The notes: a model not told the origin generated them from the sequence alone. A DNA stretch of 10,870 nt from Pseudothermotoga sp. (GCA_028276125.1 JAPYWY010000027.1:1-10870); one strand, 5' to 3'; shown: positions 1 to 7,153, numbered from the stretch's first letter. Program-made: numbers and translations.

Positions 1-1
1 C

Positions 2-214
2 GAACCGATCAGCCTTTACGTGACGATTCCAATGTTTTACTCGTCGAACAACGATTCTGTTTTGGCGGTCGATGCCGGTGGTTCTTTCCAGATAGGTAAT
101 TTGAACATCCAAGTTTCCGTTTTCTATCCTTTCTCCAAGAAAGAGAGCCCGGATTTCTTCAAAGAGCTCAGCTACGATTATCAGATCGACTTCCGCATCG
201 GTGTGAGATGGTGA
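2..214 (+). CDS. C-terminal fragment of a probable outer-membrane beta-barrel protein (5' end outside window)
   Basis: This reading frame is open from the left edge, so the true start lies outside the window and only about 70 residues are visible. The visible part alternates polar and hydrophobic/aromatic residues, as amphipathic beta strands do (for example IGNLNIQVSVFYPF). The protein ends YDYQIDFRIGVRW, a strand closing on a terminal aromatic residue. That ending is typical of the last strand of outer-membrane beta barrels recognised by the BAM machinery. The internal GTG at 20 is not a convincing start because coding continues upstream of it. The stop codon (212-214) overlaps the start of pyrR by seven bases, suggesting co-transcription. 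The family cannot be named from this fragment, and a secreted or toga-associated beta-rich protein is also possible. Confidence 0.6.
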   Translation, partial: EPISLYVTIPMFYSSNNDSVLAVDAGGSFQIGNLNIQVSVFYPFSKKESPDFFKELSYDYQIDFRIGVRW

Positions 215-741
215 AACAAATAAGAGTTCTGAGCGAGGAAGACATAAGAAGGTCTCTGCTGAGGATCGCGCACGAGATCCTTGAGAAAAATCGCGGCCTT
301 GAAGACGTGGTCCTACTTGGTATCTTGACAAGAGGAGCGTATCTCGCTCACCGTCTTGCGGACTTCCTCAAATCCGTCGAAAATAGACCTGTACCTGTGG
401 GGAAACTGGATGTTGGACCTTTCAGGGATGACGACAAGAGAAGCGAGCAGGACCTGAGTGAGATACCTTTTGACTTGCGCGACAAAATCGTGGTTCTTGT
501 GGATGACGTTTTGTTCACAGGTAGGACGGTCCGGGCAGCACTCGATGCTGTCTCGAAGCGTGGCAGGCCAAGAGCGGTTCAGTTGGCCGTCTTGGTCGAT
601 AGGGGACACAGGGAACTGCCTATAAGGGCAGACTTCGTCGGTAAGAATTTACCCACCTCCAAAGCGAGAGAGAGGGTCAACGTGTGTTTGAAGGAGTGTG
701 ACGGTGAGGATGCCGTTTACATAGTGCACTTGGGGGAATGA
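208..741 (+). CDS. pyrR: PyrR: pyrimidine operon regulator / uracil phosphoribosyltransferase
   Basis: The 177-residue product matches the usual PyrR length (about 180). The PRPP-binding loop VVLVDDVLFTGRT lies at residues 95-107. Other PyrR hallmarks are GILTRGAYLA near 38-47, LDVGPFRDDD at 67-76 and LVDRGHRELPIRADFVGKN at 129-147. Family members sense UMP/UTP and bind pyrimidine operon mRNA to promote attenuation; many also convert uracil plus PRPP to UMP in the cytoplasm. The ATG at 208 sits inside the end of the preceding gene with only a weak GGTG/GAG ribosome site, so translational coupling is likely. No PyrR-binding leader is visible here, so regulated targets are presumably elsewhere. 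The PRPP synthase gene prs is downstream in the same cluster. The other family possibility, a plain hypoxanthine-type phosphoribosyltransferase, fits the DRGHRELPIRAD segment less well. Confidence 0.93.
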   Translation: MVKQIRVLSEEDIRRSLLRIAHEILEKNRGLEDVVLLGILTRGAYLAHRLADFLKSVENRPVPVGKLDVGPFRDDDKRSEQDLSEIPFDLRDKIVVLVDDVLFTGRTVRAALDAVSKRGRPRAVQLAVLVDRGHRELPIRADFVGKNLPTSKARERVNVCLKECDGEDAVYIVHLGE

Positions 742-744
742 GCT

Positions 745-960
745 GTGGATCTCGAGAAGTACGTACGGGCTATAGAGAAGAGCTTAACACAGATGGTTCT
801 ACGAGAAATGAACAGTGTAGATGTGTCGGAGATTTGGATAGACACCTCGATCCCGGTGGATCTTATCGTCGAGATTCTGAAAACACGCCAGTTGAAGATC
901 CCAGAAGAACTTCAAGCGATCACGAACGCGGGTAAGACCATCTGGGTGCGAAAGACTTAG
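745..960 (+). CDS. Small conserved-looking protein of unknown function (71 aa)
   Basis: I do not recognise this family. The predicted protein starts at a GTG three bases after the pyrR stop, with a purine-rich GGGGGA site (732-737) at good spacing. It ends eleven bases before priA. The N-terminal half (residues 1-23, MDLEKYVRAIEKSLTQMVLREMN) looks like an amphipathic helix. It is followed by a hydrophobic IWIDTSIPVDLIVEIL stretch and a basic end, KTIWVRKT. No membrane segment, signal peptide or metal motif is visible. A second frame starting at ATG 738 gives an implausible Arg/Gly/Ser-rich protein and is judged a shadow. Its position between pyrR and priA on the same transcript gives no firm functional clue. 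It could be a small partner of one of them, which is only inference. Confidence 0.7.
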   Translation: MDLEKYVRAIEKSLTQMVLREMNSVDVSEIWIDTSIPVDLIVEILKTRQLKIPEELQAITNAGKTIWVRKT

Positions 961-971
961 CGTCGAGCCTC

Positions 972-3170
972 ATGGTGTACGATCTTGCCATCTCCAAAGT
1001 TCCCCTTCGCCATCTCTACTCCTACAAAAGTCAAGAAGAACTCGAACTGGGCGAGCGCGTCATCGTTGATTTTCACGGAAGAAAGACTATAGGTTATGTC
1101 GTGAAAGTTTCAGAGAAGTCTGCCGATCGCGAACTCAAACAGATCACCCAAAGGCTGGATCGAGTAAGTTACATGAACCGATTTGACGTTGAAGCACTGA
1201 GAAGGATATCGGAGAGGTTCTTTTCGCCATTGGGATTGCTGTTCGATCTGGCTTTCCCTTCCTTCATCGACGATTATACGGAAACTTTGATCGAATCGCT
1301 CACACCACTTGTGGGTTTTAAATCGCTTCCTTTGAAAGAGTTTGTCCAGAAGTACGGTCACGAAGCTCTCAAGAATTACTTGGACAAGGGTTATGTGCGG
1401 ATGAAGAAATGTTTTGGAAGAAAGACGCCAAAGCCACGCATTTCAAAGTACTACGTGGTGGTCAAAGAGGGTCTGAAAGCGCTGATGCGCGTTCACGATG
1501 AGATCGAATACGATGTGGTCGGCTTCTTGCTGACGAACGGGTATGCGACCGTCGAACAACTGATCGAATCCTTTGGAATCAGTACGAAAAAAATCAAACA
1601 GATGCAGGAAAAAGGTCTGATCGAACTGACTCAATTTCTCCCGATGGGCGTGAAAAAGTTCGAGCCCATCGAGGATCAGTTGGAACCAGCAGCTGGCGTG
1701 AGAGTGCTGTCTGGCTCGACGATAGAAGAACGCCTGCGCAGAATGATCGGTCTGATGAAAATGATCATCGACGAAAACAAGAGCGTCCTCATTCTGGTTC
1801 CGTTCTCGTCGCTCACGTACATAGTCGCTGGGTTCATCAAGAGATTCATGGACGTGGTTGTGCACGTTTATCACGCTCGAATGTCCAAGGCCCAGAGGGC
1901 CAAGGTGTGGCTGGACTCGGTGAACGGTGAAACGCAGGTGATTGTGGGTACAAGAGTTGCGGCATTCCTTCCGATGAGAAACCTCGGTCTGATCATCGCA
2001 GAAGAGAGCGACGACGATGCGTACTATCAGTTCGAGGATCCAGTTTACGATGCACTCGAGTTGGCCGAAATGAGGGCTGAATTGAGAGGTATTCCTTTCT
2101 TGATTTGCTCCTCTGAGCCGCGTTTGACGGATTTTCATCGAAGGGAGCGTCTGAACTGGCTGAGAATCCCCAAGAACGATCGAGGATCGGACGTTTCCAT
2201 AGTGGATGTCAGGCACAGTAAGTCGATCCTATCTGAAGAGCTCATCGAGAACGTTCGGAGCATGATCCTTGAGGGACGATCAAGCGTGATCCTCGTACGT
2301 CGAAAAGGGTTTGCCCCTTACGTGGTCTGTTTCGCCTGTAACCATGTTTTGATGTGTCCAAATTGCGATGTTGCACTCGGCTTTCATCGATCACAGAACG
2401 TTTTCAAGTGTCATCAGTGTGGATACACGCAAAAAGCTCAATCCGAGTGTCCAAACTGTGGTGCGAGGGCGCTCTATCCGAAGGGTGTCGGAACCGAGAG
2501 GGTTGAAAGGTTGCTGAAATACCATTTCCCCAGCGCGAGGATCGTGAGGCTCGAGTCCGAAGAATTCGAACCCTTCGAGGTCCAGGAGCAGTTTTTGAAG
2601 TTGCAGGCGAACGAAACAGACGTGCTGATAGGTAGCAAGATCGTGCTTCAAGGTTTCGGTACGGACAGGGTTGGACTGGTCTGCGTCCTCGACTACGATG
2701 GTTTGTTGAGCCAACCTGATTACAACACCAGGCTGAGGATGTTCCAGACGATGAGAAAGATTCGCAGTAACTTCACTTCTGCCAAGATTTTGATACAGAC
2801 GTTCCAGCCACAGGACAGTTTTTTGAGGGAAATCTTCACAATGGACAGTGAGGATTTCTATTCGGAGGAACTTAAAAAGAGACAAGAGGTGAACTATCCA
2901 CCGTTCTGTGACCTGATCCAGGTGGTTCTCGAAAGCGATCTTCCTCAAACAGGATGGGAGCTCGTTAACTACTGTGTCGAATCGCTCGAAGGCGAAAACG
3001 TTCTGGGACCTGTGGAACATCCGATCTTCAAGATGGCTAATAAGTACAGATACCATTTTTTGATCAAGACGAAAGAGCTTCAAAAGAGCTTGTCCAAACT
3101 CGACAATGCCTTGGTGAAAATCGGGAGAATCGGTTGGAGGGTGTTCGTCAATCCACCCAAACTGTGGTGA
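972..3170 (+). CDS. priA: PriA-family primosomal protein N' with degenerate helicase motifs
   Basis: The 732-residue product has the PriA domain order. An N-terminal 3'-DNA-binding domain (about 1-100) opens with the YDLAISKVPLRHLYSYKS and GERVIVDFHGRKTIGYV segments. A winged-helix-like linker and a two-lobed helicase fold follow. Eight zinc cysteines sit at 453, 456, 462, 465, 480, 483, 493 and 496, and the C-terminal domain contains NYPPFCDLI (641-649). PriA normally restarts stalled replication forks as a 3'-5' ATP-driven helicase. Here the catalytic motifs have decayed. The Walker A region reads VRVLSGSTIEE (243-253) with no GSGKT. The DEEH box reads AEES (343-346), and motif VI (around 590-600) has lost the QVAGRAGR arginines. 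Fold-level landmarks remain, including LVPFSSLT, VIVGTRVAAFLPMRNLGLI and GVGTERVERLL. It is therefore probably a structural or DNA-binding PriA. The ATG at 972 is preferred; a GTG at 975 is possible, and the ribosome site is weak. Confidence 0.9.
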   Translation: MVYDLAISKVPLRHLYSYKSQEELELGERVIVDFHGRKTIGYVVKVSEKSADRELKQITQRLDRVSYMNRFDVEALRRISERFFSPLGLLFDLAFPSFIDDYTETLIESLTPLVGFKSLPLKEFVQKYGHEALKNYLDKGYVRMKKCFGRKTPKPRISKYYVVVKEGLKALMRVHDEIEYDVVGFLLTNGYATVEQLIESFGISTKKIKQMQEKGLIELTQFLPMGVKKFEPIEDQLEPAAGVRVLSGSTIEERLRRMIGLMKMIIDENKSVLILVPFSSLTYIVAGFIKRFMDVVVHVYHARMSKAQRAKVWLDSVNGETQVIVGTRVAAFLPMRNLGLIIAEESDDDAYYQFEDPVYDALELAEMRAELRGIPFLICSSEPRLTDFHRRERLNWLRIPKNDRGSDVSIVDVRHSKSILSEELIENVRSMILEGRSSVILVRRKGFAPYVVCFACNHVLMCPNCDVALGFHRSQNVFKCHQCGYTQKAQSECPNCGARALYPKGVGTERVERLLKYHFPSARIVRLESEEFEPFEVQEQFLKLQANETDVLIGSKIVLQGFGTDRVGLVCVLDYDGLLSQPDYNTRLRMFQTMRKIRSNFTSAKILIQTFQPQDSFLREIFTMDSEDFYSEELKKRQEVNYPPFCDLIQVVLESDLPQTGWELVNYCVESLEGENVLGPVEHPIFKMANKYRYHFLIKTKELQKSLSKLDNALVKIGRIGWRVFVNPPKLW

Positions 3171-3182
3171 GGTGATGAAAAG

Positions 3183-4529
3183 ATGCGCATCATCATTCTG
3201 GCCGCTGGCAAGGGGGTAAGGATGAAATCGAAGTTGCCGAAAGTCTTGCACCCCGTGTGTGGAAAACCGATGTTGCTCTGGGTCATCGACACTGTGCAGG
3301 ACTTGAGCGAACACGTATGCGTCGTGCTGGGCCACTCTGCCGAGCAGATCAGGCAGGTTCTACCCCCACACGTGGAGGTTCGCATTCAAAAAGAACAACT
3401 TGGTACCGCGCACGCGGTGATGAGCGCCCAAGACTTCATAGACCCAAACGACGACGTCATGGTACTGTACGGTGATATGCCCTTAGTGAAGAAAGAGACA
3501 TTGATGAAAGTTGTAGATCAGCACAAAAATGATGAAAACTATGTGACAATCATCTCAACGACAATGGCAGATCCAACGGGTTATGGAAGAATAGTTAGAG
3601 ACCCAGTGGGTAGGTTCCTGAAGATCGTAGAAGAGACGGAAGCGAGCGATCAAGAAAAGATGATCAAAGAGATCAACACGGGAATATACGTTTTCAAAGG
3701 GAGGGCACTGCTTGAGACGTTGCCGAAGATAAAGCCAGACAACGCGAAGGGTGAGTACTATCTGACCGATACTGTATGTCTTTTGGAGAAGGTTGGCATC
3801 CACCGAGTCGATGATAGTAACCAGTTCTTGGGAGTGAACGATAGGGTTCAGTTGGCCCTCGCACAAAAGCTGAAGCAACGTGAGATCCTCGAAAGGCTCA
3901 TGTTGGGCGGTGTTACGGTCGTTGATCCAGGCAGTACGTACGTCGAAGCTGACGTGGAGGTTGGTTGCGACACTGTGCTGTATCCCATGACTTTCCTGCT
4001 TGGAAAAACGAAAATCGGAGAACAGTGTGTGATAGGACCCATGGCCAGGATCGAAAATTGTACTGTGGGAAACAGAGTGCGTATAATCAGTTCGGATTGT
4101 GTCGGTGCAACGATCGAGGATGACGTGTCTGTCGGACCCTTTGCCAGGTTGAGGGAAGGCACCGTGCTGAAGTCGAACGTCAAGATCGGGAACTTCGTCG
4201 AGGTAAAGAATTCGAAGATAGGTTCACGTAGTAAGGCGCAACACCTCACTTATCTTGGTGACGCCACGGTAGGAGAAGATGTGAACATTGGAGCTGGAAC
4301 GATAACGTGTAACTTCGATGGTAAAAGAAAAAACCCGACATTCATAGAAGATGAAGCCTTCATAGGAAGCAACAGTTGCCTGATAGCCCCTGTGAGGATC
4401 GGCAGAGGAGCCTTCGTTGCGGCAGGCTCCGTCATAACGGAGGATGTACCAGAATGGAGTTTGGCGATCGCGCGCAGCAGACAGACGGTCAAACCGGGAT
4501 GGGTCATCAAAAAGAGGGAGGAGTCGTGA
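3183..4529 (+). CDS. glmU: GlmU: bifunctional N-acetylglucosamine-1-phosphate uridyltransferase / glucosamine-1-phosphate acetyltransferase
   Basis: The 448-residue, full-length product makes UDP-GlcNAc for peptidoglycan and other glycans in the cytoplasm. The N-terminal nucleotidyltransferase half shows LAAGKGVRM at 6-14 followed by PKVLHPVCGKPM. It also has EQLGTAHAV (71-79) and YGDMP (96-100), whose Asp binds metal, and the NTGIYVF strand. The C-terminal left-handed beta-helix (about 250-430) has hexapeptide repeats. It keeps acetyltransferase residues, including the Arg in FARLREGT (320-327), the Lys in NFVEVKNS, and the catalytic His at 354 in KAQHLTYLGDA. The signature loop normally reads GTRM; Val replaces Thr here, probably tolerated. 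The ATG at 3183 has GAGGTGA (3169-3175), which overlaps the priA stop. It is followed directly by prs, as in Firmicutes. Confidence 0.97.
   Translation: MRIIILAAGKGVRMKSKLPKVLHPVCGKPMLLWVIDTVQDLSEHVCVVLGHSAEQIRQVLPPHVEVRIQKEQLGTAHAVMSAQDFIDPNDDVMVLYGDMPLVKKETLMKVVDQHKNDENYVTIISTTMADPTGYGRIVRDPVGRFLKIVEETEASDQEKMIKEINTGIYVFKGRALLETLPKIKPDNAKGEYYLTDTVCLLEKVGIHRVDDSNQFLGVNDRVQLALAQKLKQREILERLMLGGVTVVDPGSTYVEADVEVGCDTVLYPMTFLLGKTKIGEQCVIGPMARIENCTVGNRVRIISSDCVGATIEDDVSVGPFARLREGTVLKSNVKIGNFVEVKNSKIGSRSKAQHLTYLGDATVGEDVNIGAGTITCNFDGKRKNPTFIEDEAFIGSNSCLIAPVRIGRGAFVAAGSVITEDVPEWSLAIARSRQTVKPGWVIKKREES
4514..4523 (+). promoter_or_regulatory. Ribosome binding site of prs
   Basis: GAGGGAGGAG lies inside the last codons of glmU, with seven bases between its end and the ATG at 4531. 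It decides the prs start in favour of 4531 rather than the far-upstream in-frame codons inside glmU. Confidence 0.85.
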
Positions 4530-4530
4530 T

Positions 4531-5481
4531 ATGCCTTTTCAGCGTAACGATCTGAAGTTTTTTGCGGGAAACTCCAACTTACCGCTCGCGCAAAGAGTTG
4601 CCGAATACCTCGGTCTCAGACTTGGCGACTGTCAAGTGTCGAGGTTCTCCGATGGCGAGATAAACGTGCGGATAAACGAAACCGTTAGAGGACACGACGT
4701 GTTCGTTCTACAATCCTTTTCTCCACCGGTGAACGAGAACATCATGGAACTGTTGGTGATGGTGGACGCGTTCAAGAGAGCTTCCGCGAACAGCATAGCC
4801 GTGGTGATACCGTACTTCGGCTACGCGAGACAAGACAGGAAGGCCAAGGGTAGGGATCCGATAACAGCCAAGCTCGTGGCGAACATAATCACTGTAGCAG
4901 GTGCCACGCGTGTGCTCACGATAGATCTACACGCTGAGCAAATACAGGGTTTCTTCGACATACCATTGGACAATCTGTACAGTTTTCCTGTTTTCATAGA
5001 GGAGATCACGAAGCAATATGGCAATCTCAAGAAGGATATCGTAGTCGTTTCACCAGATGTCGGTGCTGTGAGGCGTGCCAGTAAGCTCGCTGAAAAACTG
5101 CAGGTACCGTTGGCGATCTTGGACAAACGGCGTCCAGCAGACAACGTTGCCGAGGTCGTCAATATAATAGGAGATGTCAAAGGAAAAATAGCCTTGATGT
5201 TCGATGACATAATCGATACGGGAGGAACCATGATCCAAGGAGCGCAGGCCTTGAAAAAAGCCGGAGCAGAGCGTATACTTGCTTGTGCGACGCATGGGGT
5301 TCTATCAGGCAACGCAATCGAAAGGATTCAGAACAGTGAAATAGACGAGGTCTACATAACCGATACGGTCCATCAAAGGAACCTCCCGAACAAGTTCCAT
5401 GTGGTGAGCATAGCTAACCTTCTGGGAGAGGCTATCATGAGGATCAGAAAGAATCTATCGGTGAGTATCCTGTTCAAATGA
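4531..5481 (+). CDS. prs: Ribose-phosphate pyrophosphokinase (PRPP synthetase, class I)
   Basis: The enzyme transfers pyrophosphate from ATP to ribose 5-phosphate, giving PRPP for nucleotide, His and Trp synthesis. The 316-residue length is normal for the family. N-terminal landmarks are FAGNSN (11-16), RFSDGEINVRI (38-48) and PYFGYARQDRK (94-104). The active-site His is at 133 in DLHAEQIQGFFDIP. VVSPDVGAVRRA (172-183) is present, and the flexible catalytic loop carries DKRRPADNVAEV (198-209). The ribose-5-phosphate/PRPP loop is DDIIDTGGT (225-233). The first in-frame ATG upstream would need 29 extra residues encoded inside glmU, so 4531, one base after the glmU stop, is chosen. The product supplies the PRPP used by PyrR, encoded upstream in the same cluster. 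Confidence 0.97.
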   Translation: MPFQRNDLKFFAGNSNLPLAQRVAEYLGLRLGDCQVSRFSDGEINVRINETVRGHDVFVLQSFSPPVNENIMELLVMVDAFKRASANSIAVVIPYFGYARQDRKAKGRDPITAKLVANIITVAGATRVLTIDLHAEQIQGFFDIPLDNLYSFPVFIEEITKQYGNLKKDIVVVSPDVGAVRRASKLAEKLQVPLAILDKRRPADNVAEVVNIIGDVKGKIALMFDDIIDTGGTMIQGAQALKKAGAERILACATHGVLSGNAIERIQNSEIDEVYITDTVHQRNLPNKFHVVSIANLLGEAIMRIRKNLSVSILFK

Positions 5482-5490
5482 GGAGGAGGT
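5481..5490 (+). promoter_or_regulatory. Strong ribosome binding site of rplY
   Basis: AGGAGGAGGT directly follows the prs stop and sits six bases before the rplY ATG. It is a near-perfect anti-16S match, fitting the high output expected of a ribosomal protein gene. Confidence 0.88.
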
Positions 5491-5496
5491 GTCTGA

Positions 5497-6156
5497 ATGC
5501 AGCTAACGGCTGAGATCAGAACGGAGCACGGTAAGAGACCTGTGAGGCGACTCAGGAACCAAGGCATCATCCCCGGGGTCATCTACGGTCCAGAAATGAA
5601 ACCGATGGCTATCAAGCTGAAGAAGCAGGAAGTGGAAAAGTTTGTCCATGCGCTGTCCGAGGCCAAACCAGTCACCTTGCAGATCAACGTCGATGGGGAA
5701 ACACAGAACATAGAAGTGTTCGTTAAGAAAGTCCAGATCGACAAGGTGACTGATGAGATCGTTCACATCGACTTCTACAGACCTGCCATGGGACACGTCA
5801 TGCGAATCGAAATACCCATACGCGTCGTCGGAAAGCCCGTCGGGGTTGAGAAGGGTGGCATAATGGAAGTCCTACACACGGAGTTACCCGTCGAGACGCT
5901 GCCCAGCGCGTTGGTCGAACATATAGAGATAGACGTCAGCGGCCTGGACCTCGGGGAATCCTATCATGTGCGCGATTTGAAACTCCCCGAGGGGATGAAG
6001 GCATTGTTAGCTTCAGATGAAGCACTGGTGACAGTCATCGTGCCGAGAGGACTCCAAGCAGAAGAAGTCGTGGCAGCTGCTCCAGCGGAGACCGCGGAAC
6101 CTGAAGTGATAAAGAAAGGAAAGAAAGCAGAGGAGACCGAAGAAGAGAAAGAGTGA
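5497..6156 (+). CDS. rplY: 50S ribosomal protein L25, long general-stress CTC/TL5 form
   Basis: The 219-residue product is the two-domain bacterial L25, which binds 5S rRNA in the large subunit. The L25 domain (about 1-92) includes RTEHGKRPVRRLR, the loop IIPGVIYG (24-31) and VHIDFYR (89-95). The beta-rich CTC extension (about 98-185) starts MRIEIPIRVVGKPVGVEKGG. A low-complexity Ala/Glu/Lys tail (186-219) is probably disordered. A very strong AGGAGGAGGT (5481-5490) overlaps the prs stop and lies six bases before ATG 5497. The order glmU-prs-ctc-pth is conserved in many bacteria. The stop overlaps the start of pth, suggesting translational coupling. Confidence 0.96.
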   Translation: MQLTAEIRTEHGKRPVRRLRNQGIIPGVIYGPEMKPMAIKLKKQEVEKFVHALSEAKPVTLQINVDGETQNIEVFVKKVQIDKVTDEIVHIDFYRPAMGHVMRIEIPIRVVGKPVGVEKGGIMEVLHTELPVETLPSALVEHIEIDVSGLDLGESYHVRDLKLPEGMKALLASDEALVTVIVPRGLQAEEVVAAAPAETAEPEVIKKGKKAEETEEEKE

Positions 6157-6722
6157 TGCATTACATAGTAGGGCTGGGTAATCCAGGACCACGTTATGCC
6201 TCGAACAGGCATAACGTGGGTTTTATGTTCTTGGACAGGTACGTTCAGAGAGTGGGTTGCAGCTCAAATCTCGTTCGTGAGACCAACTACGAGTTACTCG
6301 AGTGTGGAGAGGTACGTCTGGTCAGACCCTTGACGTACATGAACGTGAGTGGTCTGGCCGTTGGAACATTGGTCGCAAAGTACGGTGTGCCGGTGGATGA
6401 TATAATCGTTGTGTACGACGACGTCGACTTACCACTCGGAAGGATCAGAATCAGGCGAAAAGGCAGCGCCGGTGGACACAACGGTTTGAAATCCATCATT
6501 GAAAATCTGAAAACGGACCAGTTCGTCAGGGTCAGGATCGGTATAGGTCCGAAACCTGAAGGTGTGGATTTGGCGCAGTTTGTTTTGAGCGATTTTTCAG
6601 TCCAGGAACGCTTAGTTCTCGACAAAGTTTTGGACGTCGCCGTTCAAGCCGTGCAAACGATTCTGTCGGAGGGTGTTCAAAAGGCAATGTCCTTGTACAA
6701 CTCCGTAGAGGTGATCACGTGA
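6156..6722 (+). CDS. pth: Peptidyl-tRNA hydrolase
   Basis: Pth recycles peptidyl-tRNAs dropped by ribosomes by cleaving the ester bond between peptide and tRNA. The 188-residue product has the standard N-terminus IVGLGNPG (4-11). The catalytic His is 19 within NRHNVGF, and Asn 9 and Asn 63 (PLTYMNVSG) form the peptide-binding site. The YDDVDLPLG segment (87-95) has the catalytic-site Asp, and GSAGGHNGLKSI (103-114) follows. The ATG at 6156 shares one base with the rplY stop and fits the family N-terminus; the adjacent in-frame GTG at 6153 would add one residue. There is no strong ribosome site, so reinitiation after rplY is likely. A perfect 13-bp inverted repeat lies within codons 12-22 and is listed separately. 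Confidence 0.96.
   Translation: MHYIVGLGNPGPRYASNRHNVGFMFLDRYVQRVGCSSNLVRETNYELLECGEVRLVRPLTYMNVSGLAVGTLVAKYGVPVDDIIVVYDDVDLPLGRIRIRRKGSAGGHNGLKSIIENLKTDQFVRVRIGIGPKPEGVDLAQFVLSDFSVQERLVLDKVLDVAVQAVQTILSEGVQKAMSLYNSVEVIT
6189..6224 (+). repeat. Perfect 13-bp inverted repeat with T-run inside pth (possible intragenic terminator/attenuator)
   Basis: CCACGTTATGCCT (6189-6201) is exactly complementary to AGGCATAACGTGG (6207-6219), with a five-base loop CGAAC. One G and then TTTT (6221-6224) follow, and the next bases are T-rich. The shape is that of a Rho-independent terminator, although the stem has only about half GC and the T-run is short. It spans pth codons 12-22, including the catalytic His codon, about 33 bases after the start. 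Translating ribosomes would melt it, so it could link downstream transcription to pth translation. The geometry is directly seen; the regulatory role is inference. Confidence 0.8.
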
Positions 6723-7153
6723 GTTGCGATGTGTGCAATACCGAAATCAACGTGAAGGTTTACAGGTTTCTCTCTGATGGGATGCCGAAGGAAGTGCACG
6801 TGTGTCCAAACTGCCTCAGGAAGGTGTTGAAGGAGGCAGCTGTTTTCAAACGCGAGAATCTGAAGTACCTCGCTGGATACATGCGTGTCGTTCAGGATTC
6901 AGACCTTGGAAATCTTTCTGGAGATCATCTCTCTTCGAAAGATCTCGTTTTCTCTATCGTTCCGGTTGCGGTCCTCAGGGAAATGTTCGGAAGAGAAGGC
7001 GAGAGCCAGGTGGAACAGAGGGAAGTAGCCATGAGACATCTGTACGTCCTGAAGCACAGGCTGGAGGAAGCTCTGAAGAGGGAGGATTACAAATCCGCCC
7101 ACAGGATCAAGAACCAGATCAGCATGATCGAGAAAACCATGTTGGGGAAATGA
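6719..7153 (+). CDS. Zinc-finger and UvrB/UvrC-motif protein (McsA-like)
   Basis: The 144-residue product begins with a likely treble-clef zinc site, CDVC (3-6) and CPNC (29-32). A helical middle with LKYLAGYM follows. It ends in a UVR motif, about residues 108-139 (HRLEEALKREDYKSAHRIK), the short helical hairpin found in UvrB, UvrC, ClpC and McsA. McsA in Firmicutes is the activator of the arginine kinase McsB, but no mcsB, ctsR or clpC is nearby and only one zinc site is seen here. A direct McsA role is therefore doubtful; a stress or chaperone adaptor role is a guess. The GTG at 6719 overlaps the pth stop in a GTGA arrangement. The stop at 7151-7153 lies against the lgt start. Confidence 0.82.
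   Translation: MSCDVCNTEINVKVYRFLSDGMPKEVHVCPNCLRKVLKEAAVFKRENLKYLAGYMRVVQDSDLGNLSGDHLSSKDLVFSIVPVAVLREMFGREGESQVEQREVAMRHLYVLKHRLEEALKREDYKSAHRIKNQISMIEKTMLGK

Noticed and set aside
738..935. Plus-strand frame starting at ATG overlapping the pyrR stop
   Set aside because: The product is an implausible Arg/Gly/Ser/Asp-rich protein. The frame starting at 745 has better composition and a good ribosome site.
1889..1901. GGCCC-AGA-GGGCC mini hairpin in priA
   Set aside because: A five-base stem with a three-base loop and no T-run is common by chance.
1443..2216. Minus-strand open frame of 257 codons opposite priA
   Set aside because: It is antisense to conserved PriA segments, with His-rich composition and no recognisable domain.
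3188..3224. GVRM instead of GTRM in the GlmU signature
   Set aside because: The changed Thr is not a catalytic side chain and the remaining motifs are intact, so this is ordinary variation.
2391..3335. Long minus-strand open frame of 314 codons opposite priA and glmU
   Set aside because: It lies wholly antisense to two well-supported genes. Its composition, rich in His, Gln, Phe and Leu, is that expected of a mirror frame, and no ribosome site or family motif is seen.
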